Assembly (NCBI GenBank): GCA_031002005.1
Contig: CM061918.1
Location: forward strand, 57,789,478 to 57,853,477
Length of the DNA: 64,000 nt
Direction: 5' to 3'
Source: Vandiemenella viatica
Lineage: Eukaryota; Arthropoda; Insecta; Orthoptera; Morabidae
The position numbers and the translations under genes were made by a program. Below, in pieces: positions 57,061 through 64,000 of this stretch (positions are counted from its first letter, which is position 1; every line of letters starts with the position of its first letter). Below the pieces are notes generated by a model. That model worked only from the letters and a program-made list of their open reading frames with translations. It was not told the DNA's origin and made no database searches.

Positions 57061-59637
57061 CAAGTCTGCTGGTGAATGATCAGGTGGCATGGTCTATCGT
57101 GGGGTAGGTATCAGCACTGGTAGGGCTGGGTGGATGCAAATCACATACTTGCAAAGTGACCTATTACTGTGGAATGAGCTGGTATTTGTTTAAAAGATTT
57201 GTATTTATATTAAGTGGTCTGGTGACGATGTTGTGGGAAGACTAATGCGTTATTGTGATAAATTTCTGGGAATAATCAGAAAAACGCAGTCATGATATAA
57301 TAATTGATTCAAAGAGTCTAGGTTAGAGAGAATTTGGTGAGAAAAACAGGATTACAATTGGTTTTTGGCTGTGCATGGTAGATGTTTTGTTGTGCTGGAT
57401 CAGTTATGCCTCAAGCTATTTGCTCTTGAACTCTATGGGATAATTTTTGGATGTAAGAGCTTTTACAAGGTTTTTGGAGCATAGGTGAAGCAGATGTGTC
57501 TGCCTTGGTTGAATAGGCCATTTTGTAGACCTTGTTGTAGGTTTGTGGTTATATGTGAATAGAACTCTGTAATAGGCCATTTTGCCTGGAGGTGTATAAA
57601 TCAAGGAAAGTGATGTGTGAGTGTGAAGTTATGACCAAGGAAAGCTTGGGAAGTGAATATTATTAAGGGAGCAGGTTTTCAGCACACATACAAATCATAA
57701 AATTTATTGTCTGCATATCTGAATCTATTGTAACTGAATCCAAGATACTATTTTGAATCCATGAAAAGATTGTCATCAGAGGGTATCATGTGTGTGCCAG
57801 TGGCACTGCCTCTTAAAAAATGATAGATGAGGGATTGGAGGGATGGTCCATAGTATCTTATCTTTTGATATTAACATTGCCTTGCAGTGTTTCTTCATGC
57901 TCCATTGTTTGTAAGATAATAAGGAAATTCTGTTTTCTTAGAGAGTTCTACATCTTCATCTCCACTCCGCAACTGACGTAATTGTGGGAGACAGAGAATG
58001 CTTTGCACAAAAACACACCTATGCATTCCAATCACAAATAGCATGAAAGAATTAGTATTAGCACGTGTACAATACAGAATTTCTTTAACCTTCTTTCCCA
58101 TGTCATTGTGATCTAAATAGCTTAACAGAAGAAGTATATTGCCACACTTGTAAATAAAATGTGTCAAGCGATTTCTACTTATTGGTGTGAATTTTAACTT
58201 TACTTTAGTCACAAACAGGCAGAAAATGGAATATCACATCACTAATTCAGTGTACCAGTATTTGTGATCACTCATAATCATGTGACGGTAAACAAGCTAC
58301 AATCCTGGTGTTGTTTCCTAAAACATAAGCTAAGCAAATACAAACTTTTATTTAGGCTTAACTAGGATCTATCTTCTTCCAATTTCCTCCATACCATTAC
58401 CTAATGCTTTTGCAACAATCACTTGCTCTATCAATAGTCATTGCAAAATAATATTAACAGCTTTTTTGCTGCTTAGTTTCCTAAAAATATGAAGTTTTAG
58501 CCATTGGTTACATACTCTTAATCAAATGAAACTCGAAGGATTTTTCAAAACAAAAAATATCATTTGCTAGTTGCTAATGTACCAATATTGTACTTATTTT
58601 GATACTGAAGGTTAGTTGCCAGCAGAATGGCTGATAAGATTACATTCTCGCACTTTTTCATTGTTGGACTTACATATTGCTTTCTGAAAAACCAGTTTCA
58701 GTTTTCTCACAATAATTGAATTGTTAAATGTAGAGAGGGAACAAGTCCACTTTTTGATTTTAAATATATATATAGGCATTTGTGAACTGAGCCCTTTTGT
58801 TCTCTGCAGAAATCCATGTAAAAATATTCAAATAATCTGCTTCTCTTCACAAATCACCACAAAATGTAAACGTGAGTAGCTTACCATATGGACAAAATAT
58901 ATATTTTTTTTTTTTTGTCATTTCCCTAAAACTTTTCAAACTGAAGATGTCTCCTTTCTGCATTTAGCAATTCAATTGGGTGCAGGTGCTGAGAAGGTTC
59001 CTATATAAAAGGCATTGGCTTTTTATTTCTCTCTCCTAAATTTCTTAATTAAAAAAGTCACTCCTCATCCTAGCAATATAATTAATGAGTCATGAAGTCA
59101 TTTTGAGAATATAAATTAAGTGTGTTAAATTTCCCTTTATAAATGTAAATCCCAAATAGGGAAATGGAACTTTTTTATAATTTCATTTTGTTCTGCTACC
59201 TCATTTGTTACAACAAATGTATAAATTGTTGTTTTTTTTTCTATTCTGTAATAAAACGTTACTGTAAGCAAGATAAGAAAGTATGTTGTTGTGGAGAAGA
59301 AAATTACTGCATGACCAGGAAGGCATACATTGCCGAATTGCATCAGAATGCAGACATCACTGGCCCTGAAGCATATTGCTTACAGATCTAATATTTACAC
59401 TGACTCTGAACCAAAACATTACATAATGTGATAACATCAGTCACAACGGTAACACCAATCCAACCCATAAGCATTCTGGACAAGAATGGGTACACCATCT
59501 TGTATCAGATTAATTCTCAGAAAAATTCCGATAATTGTTGATAATTGCTTGTCTATTAGAACCGTAGAATCAGTTACCCAAGATGCCTGTATTAAAGAAT
59601 AAATATTTAGTGAAGCAGCTACTTTACATAATTTTTT
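57061..59637. other. Intron, no recognised feature, copy B
   Basis: Counterpart of 13736-16279. A TCTCACAATAATTGAATTGTTAAATG insertion at about 58706-58731 is absent from A. No gene or transposon was recognised. Confidence 0.45.
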
Positions 59638-59920
59638 TGAAAGATATTGGTGTAAGATTTGAAAGTAATGCATGGAAGGGAAAAGATGACCATGACCACA
59701 AGCTGGCACTCGATTTCAGGCACAAGGGTGTAGGAAGATTCTCTTTTTTAGGTAAGGGTGTCAAGGATTGGAATAAGTTACCAAGAGAAATGAATAATTT
59801 GCCAAAAATGTTGAAAGAATTTAAAGTTAAAATTTGTAAATGGTAAATGTACATGGATGCAGAAAAGGGGGAAGATGGGTGTTTAATGAAATTGCCACCA
59901 TCCATTGCAATTTAATTTAA
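59638..59920 (+). mobile_element. LINE family 1, 3' end fragment, copy B
   Basis: Counterpart of 16280-16562, nearly identical; ends 80 bp before exon 6. Confidence 0.85.
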
Positions 59921-59999
59921 TTTTCCACCACCTGCCCTACCTAAATAAAATGTGGCACTTTTTTAAAAAAGTAACTAATGTTTGTCACTGTTCACACAG

Positions 60000-60227
60000 G
60001 TTAGAACTGGAAAACTGTAAAGATTTGCATGGAGCAGCAATATTGCATGTGTCTCGCATTCCAACACTGCGGCAGTTGCTGCTCACAGAGTGTGACTTGA
60101 AAAAATTACAACCCGGTCTGGAACGTATATTGGATATTTCCTCTTTGGAAGTTCTTAGCTTCAGGTTTACTCATTATGCCTGCTCTTTTCCTTTTGACCT
60201 GATTCCTGGAAATCTTGTCAATCTGAG
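60000..60227 (+). CDS. F-box/LRR gene, exon 6
   Basis: A 228-bp symmetric exon (acceptor TTCACACAG, donor GTAGGT) that completes a Lys codon with exon 5. LRR content: LELENCKDLHGAAIL, TLRQLLLTECDLKKLQPGL, SSLEVLSFRFTHYAC, ending NLVNLR. It leaves two codon bases, so at least one more exon must follow. The coding sequence from 26309 to here totals 1256 bp, about 418 codons, and is still open. A LINE begins in the next intron within about 40-70 bp, and no further exon could be recognised up to 64000. Confidence 0.86.
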
Positions 60228-60263
60228 GTAGGTAACATGTACTATTGTTAAGCTGTATGTTTA

Positions 60264-61785
60264 ATGTTATCAAGGAACATGATCATATGTGCACAGAAAT
60301 ATGTAAAAACCAATAAGACTCCCAAGGCTCCCGGACCAGACGGTATTCCTACAAGATTCTACTCCAGGTATGCAAAGGAAATTGCACCGTATTTGATGAA
60401 ATTATATACCACCTCCTTGGATCAAGGAAAAATACCAACCAAATGGAAGACCGCCATTGTAAGTCCAGTGTTTAAAAATGGGAATGTTAATTGTCCTCAA
60501 AATTATAGACCGATCTCATTAACATCAATATTTTGTAGAATTTTAGAACACATCATCTGTTCAAATATCATGCGGATTTTGGATGAAGATGAGCTTTTAA
60601 ACCCAAATCAACATGGATTCAGAAAAGGCCGATGCTGCGAAACACAACTTGCACTTTTAATTCACGACTTGTGCCATATTATGGATGGGCAATCCCAGGT
60701 TGATTTAGTTCTATTAAATTTCAAAAAAGCTTTTGACACTGTGCCTCACACTAGGTTACTTAGGAAGCTTCGTGGCTACAGCATATCTAGACAAATATGC
60801 GACTGGGTTGCAGACTTTCTGAAGGGCAGAAAACAGTGTGTGGTTCTCGACAGTGATCGTTAATCACTTACTGAGGTGAGGTCCGGGGTTCCCCAGGGAA
60901 GCGTGATAGGGCCTCTGTTGTAACTCATATACATTAATGATTTGTTTGACATAATAAGGGGGATGAAAAGATTATTTGCCGATGATGCTATTGTTTATCT
61001 AGCTCTGAATATACAATTAATGGTACTGTCCTTAGAACGGTAGATTCCGCTAAATACCTAGGGGTAACAATTCGTAATAATTTGTTGTGGAATGAACATA
61101 TCGAGAATGTAATTGGGAAAGCAAATTATATGTTCCGATTTCTAGGTCGTAATTTAAAACAATGCACTCCGGAAGTTAAATCGATTGCATATAAGTCACT
61201 AGTGCGTCCTCACTTGGAATATTGTTGTTCTGTATGGGGTACCCATCAAAAGGGGTTAATGGAGGCATTAGAGAAGGTCAAAAGAAGAGCCTCCCGATTC
61301 GTGACAGGTATATATAGTTGGAGGGAAAGCGTAAGTGCGATGTTGAAGGAGGCTAATTGAATAATTCACAACTGACATATTTCAGAATGACAGCAAACAA
61401 TATATTGTTACCAGCAACATTCATATCTTGGAATGACCGTGAAAATAAGATAAGAGAAATCAGGGCCAGAACCGATTCATTTCTGTATTCATTTTTTCCA
61501 AGAGTGATTAGGAAATGGAATAGAAAGGATTTACCGGGCGAGTAAACTTAAAATCCGACAGGAATAGCTTTCGATAAAGCTCTCCAGCCATCCTGATCTG
61601 GGTTTTCCATTGTTTTCCCAGATCACTCCACACGTATGCTGGAATGGTTCCTCACAATAGCCCATGGGCACCTCCTGCCATATCCCGTATATCCCTTCCA
61701 AACTATTACCCTTTCGGATAGGTGCAATGCACCCTCTGCCACACACTTTTAGTGAATCGCGGAATAATAGTAACAGCAATACCTA
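60264..61785 (+). mobile_element. LINE family 2, internally deleted, with 3' UTR
   Basis: It shows APGPDGIPTRFY, WKTAIVSPVFKNGN, YRPISLTSIFCRILEHII, NQHGFRKGRCCETQLAL, NFKKAFDTVPH, SGVPQGS and RLFADDAIVYL, then jumps directly to TVDSAKYLGVTIRNN, IAYKSLVRPHLEYCCSVWG and RVIRKWNRKDLPGE-stop (61545). The jump loses the part after the FADD box. Stops follow VLDSDR and GPLL. The 3' UTR (61546 to about 61785) has GGGTTTTCCATTG, shared with the SINE body, and CACCCTCTGCCACACAC, shared with 27370-28147. Confidence 0.87.
61600..61660 (+). repeat. Domain shared with the SINE body, in LINE family 2 3' UTR
   Basis: CTGGGTTTTCCATTGTTTTC, CAGATCACTCCAC and TATGCTGGAATGGTTCCT here parallel TTGGGTTTTCCATGGTTTCC, CAAATCACTCCAG and AATGCCGGGATGCTTCCT at about 280-335. 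Spacing is the same. The domain is thus shared between a tRNA-headed SINE and a LINE. Confidence 0.65.
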
Positions 61786-62049
61786 GTAAATAGAAGCTTT
61801 GAAATAGAGAAAATATTATTGTGCTGTTAATATAATTTATTTAAGCAAATTGTTATAGATGGAACAAGTGGTTGTTTAAGAGCAATTAGTCTGAGTCTTC
61901 TTTTCTTGGGAGAGGCGAGGGGGAAGGGGAGGTCCACACTGTATTAAATTATCAGGCATGGGATTTCAGTTATAATATCAAATAAAGTGGTAAAAAATAA
62001 TAAGACAGTGCCTTGACATTTAAATAGTGACCCAATGATATATTTATGG

Positions 62050-62310
62050 TGGAGAGGTGGCATAGTGATCAGGAGATGGGATGGAAAGCAGGTGGAAGGT
62101 GTAAAGAGTGATGGGACTTTACATGATATATACTGCTGATGAAGCTTGAAAGGATGTTGGCAGAAGAATATGGACGCAAAAAGATTATTGTGATCACAAG
62201 CTAGCTTCTGATTTTAGACACAGAGGAGTAGGAAAATTTTCGTTTGTAGGTCAGGAAGTTAGGGATTTGAATTTATTATCAATGGAAATGCTGAGTAAGC
62301 AAAGAATAGA
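62050..62310 (+). mobile_element. LINE family 1, strongly decayed 3' coding fragment
   Basis: Plus strand, with breaks: YTADEA, KDVGRRIW, DYCDHKLASDFRHRGVGKF and SFVGQEVRDLN. These match YTGDEAWKDI, DDHDHKLALDFRHKGVGRF and SFLGKGVRDWN of the fresher copies. No tail was recognised. Confidence 0.75.
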
Positions 62311-64000
62311 TTCCATAGTAATTAAAATCATTTATCTTTAATACATCTATAGCAATATTTTCCAAAATAACCCCTTTTGCTATGTAAGTTACTTTATAAA
62401 GGTACTCTCCTCATGGACACCTTCTTATAGCAAAAATCTGGCCATGAACCCTGAAGTCAATAACTTTAGATAACTGAATAATTGAAAAATTACAAATTTA
62501 ACTTTGGTTTCATGAGTATTAAATAGTGGCATAAAAATAAGACATATTTAAAACATTTTGATATTTAATGTGGTATATATTGAAGTTATAACTTCCTCCC
62601 CCCACCCCACGCCCCTTTTTGAGTAGGATACCAAGTATCCTGTAGATACTGCCAGCAGGTGGCCAGTGTGAATAATGAGAATGCTGCCCAAAATCTAACT
62701 GAGCCTAATCTATTGGAGGAAAGTCTTGCATTGTCATCTGTCTGTGAAATGTGTAACTTTTTATATTCTGTATGATAAGTATATCTTTTAGTTTGCGAAC
62801 TGTGTTATGAAGTGGAGATTGTAGACCGTCCCTTTATTCACCTATGGTAAAACCACCTAAAAACTGCAGTCAGTTCAGCAGGAATGCACGTTGTACCACT
62901 CCAGTCCAGTGTGCAATACTTCAGCACACTGAGCCACATTGGTGGGTAACTTTTGTTTTAAAATATAAAAACACATTGTTTTATTTAGGTGAGAGAACAT
63001 GATGAGATGATAAAAGGTTATTTATATTCACCTTTGTGAGTAACATTCATAAGCTCCATGAGCAGTAATTTACAATCAGTTTCTTTCTTTTCATGACTAG
63101 GCTCATAGCTACTTAAATCCATATTCTACTTAGTAGGAACACATGGAAGCAATCAACAACTCCTGTATGATGACTAGAAACCGGATTATATGCAACACAA
63201 AAGCTAGAAACATACATGCAAATATGCATGAAAAATGCTTAAAATATGAAAGAAAAGTGTCAAAAAGTCTCAAAATATGCAACATTATATTATATAAAAA
63301 TATTAATTTTTAAATTTTTATTTAAAAATCTGCACTCAATTAGCAAGTAGTTGAATAACATGTTTATAATTTCCATAACTAATAATTATTTAACTCTTTT
63401 TTTTTTTACTTTTGTAAACGTAAACAATTGGGAACCTACTGTTCCAAATATACAACAATAAAGTTGTTTCTTCAATCTCTCAAAATGTGTTTATAACTGG
63501 ATATGGATGGTTCCACATTTACTGATGTAACTGGGCATTATTAGAAATTGGGTGCTATGTTAGCAGTCATTGTTTCTGGGAAAATTTCACCCGCCCCATT
63601 ACTAAATCTATCAGTTTGACACAAAGTTTCAAAACCTGGGTTATTGTTCAAAATATTTTCAAATTTCACTTTAAGTTTACACAGGAATACCTCTGGCAAT
63701 GCGGATTTTATTCATTAACTAAATAAAGTTTCAAGCTTTTAATACTCGCTTGTATGTAGGAGAAATGAGTGCTAATCACAGCTATGGTTTTAATACTAGA
63801 ATTGTTAAATGCTTCCTTGTACTGACAAACTGTCATAGCCCCCTCCACTATCAAAGTCTTTCACTACGCCTTTAATGGCCACAGTACAGCTTCAACCCAT
63901 GTTGTCCATCAAGTTGCTGCTGGTTCTGGAGGTAAAGACACTTTTGGCATTATTATTAAAAAAAAAAAAAAAAAATAGGCATTATTACGAGAACGTGTCT
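62311..64000. other. Right edge, no recognised gene
   Basis: AT-rich DNA with AAATATGCA-type short repeats at about 63190-63290 and a poly-A run at 63959-63975. No LRR exon with matching entry phase could be seen, so the 3' end of the F-box gene is probably outside the window. Confidence 0.45.

Larger units (their letters stand above)
45619..60998. repeat. Segmental duplication, copy B
   Basis: Collinear partner of 1-17615. Its exons join in phase to the F-box, exon 2 and exon 3 upstream, so this copy is the continuation of the gene in the middle of the window. It lacks the solo LTR and one LINE found in A, showing the pre-insertion state of both sites. The match stops at about 60998, where the LINE here has an internal deletion and A runs into the gap. 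Confidence 0.93.

Noticed and set aside
62640..62775. Plus-strand stretch with CRYC and CEMC, possible zinc-binding protein start
   Set aside because: Short, without start or splice support; possibly LINE ORF1 debris, but I could not match it to a family.

Overview
The window is AT-rich eukaryotic nuclear DNA from an arthropod, most probably an insect. The evidence is spliced exons with GT/AG borders, long introns, non-LTR retrotransposons, Penelope-like elements with GIY-YIG endonuclease, tRNA-derived SINEs and hAT-type MITEs. No species is claimed. Nothing looks bacterial or viral; there is no CRISPR array and no operon.

The only host gene I can support is an F-box/leucine-rich-repeat gene on the + strand. 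Its exons are at 26294-26487 (F-box), 28342-28510, 39088-39398, 47833-48024, 48260-48436 and 60000-60227. All splice phases match and the reading frame stays open through about 418 codons. The 3' end lies beyond the window or beyond what I can recognise. Three more exons (2206-2397, 2636-2812, 16642-16869) are near-identical copies of the last three and lie upstream of the F-box exon. They belong to a second copy of the gene whose 5' part is off the left edge.

This follows from a large duplication. Positions 1-17615 (copy A) and 45619 to about 60998 (copy B) are collinear, including introns and most transposons, and differ by a low percentage plus indels. Copy A alone carries a 1638-bp solo LTR and a 586-bp LINE insertion. 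Copy A ends at a gap of exactly 1000 N (17616-18615). A true tandem duplication and an unpurged second haplotype are both possible.

Most of the rest is nested mobile DNA. It includes: (i) LINE family 1 (CR1/L2-like, AATTA-repeat tail) in many 5'-truncated pieces, plus one long broken copy at 29150-34763 with esterase-type ORF1 and AP-endonuclease; (ii) LINE family 2 (FADD reverse transcriptase, 3' UTR with a CCCTCTGCCA motif); (iii) an RTE/Jockey-like relic at 20890-21775; (iv) Penelope-like elements (PLEs), one long nested copy and several fold-back copies, among them a 1.85-kb near-perfect palindrome at 30112-31957; (v) at least three solo LTRs with TGT...ACA ends and perfect 4-bp target duplications; (vi) hAT-type MITEs with 8-bp target duplications; (vii) a tRNA-derived SINE family.

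The points most worth following up are: a short start-codon plus splice-donor cassette conserved between two otherwise diverged LTRs; the repeated PLE architecture with a hammerhead-like motif in its terminal repeats; a four-unit heat-shock element with a TATA box inside the gene's large intron; a sequence domain shared by the SINE and the LINE family 2 3' UTR; and the A/B duplication, which gives empty sites for dating insertions.
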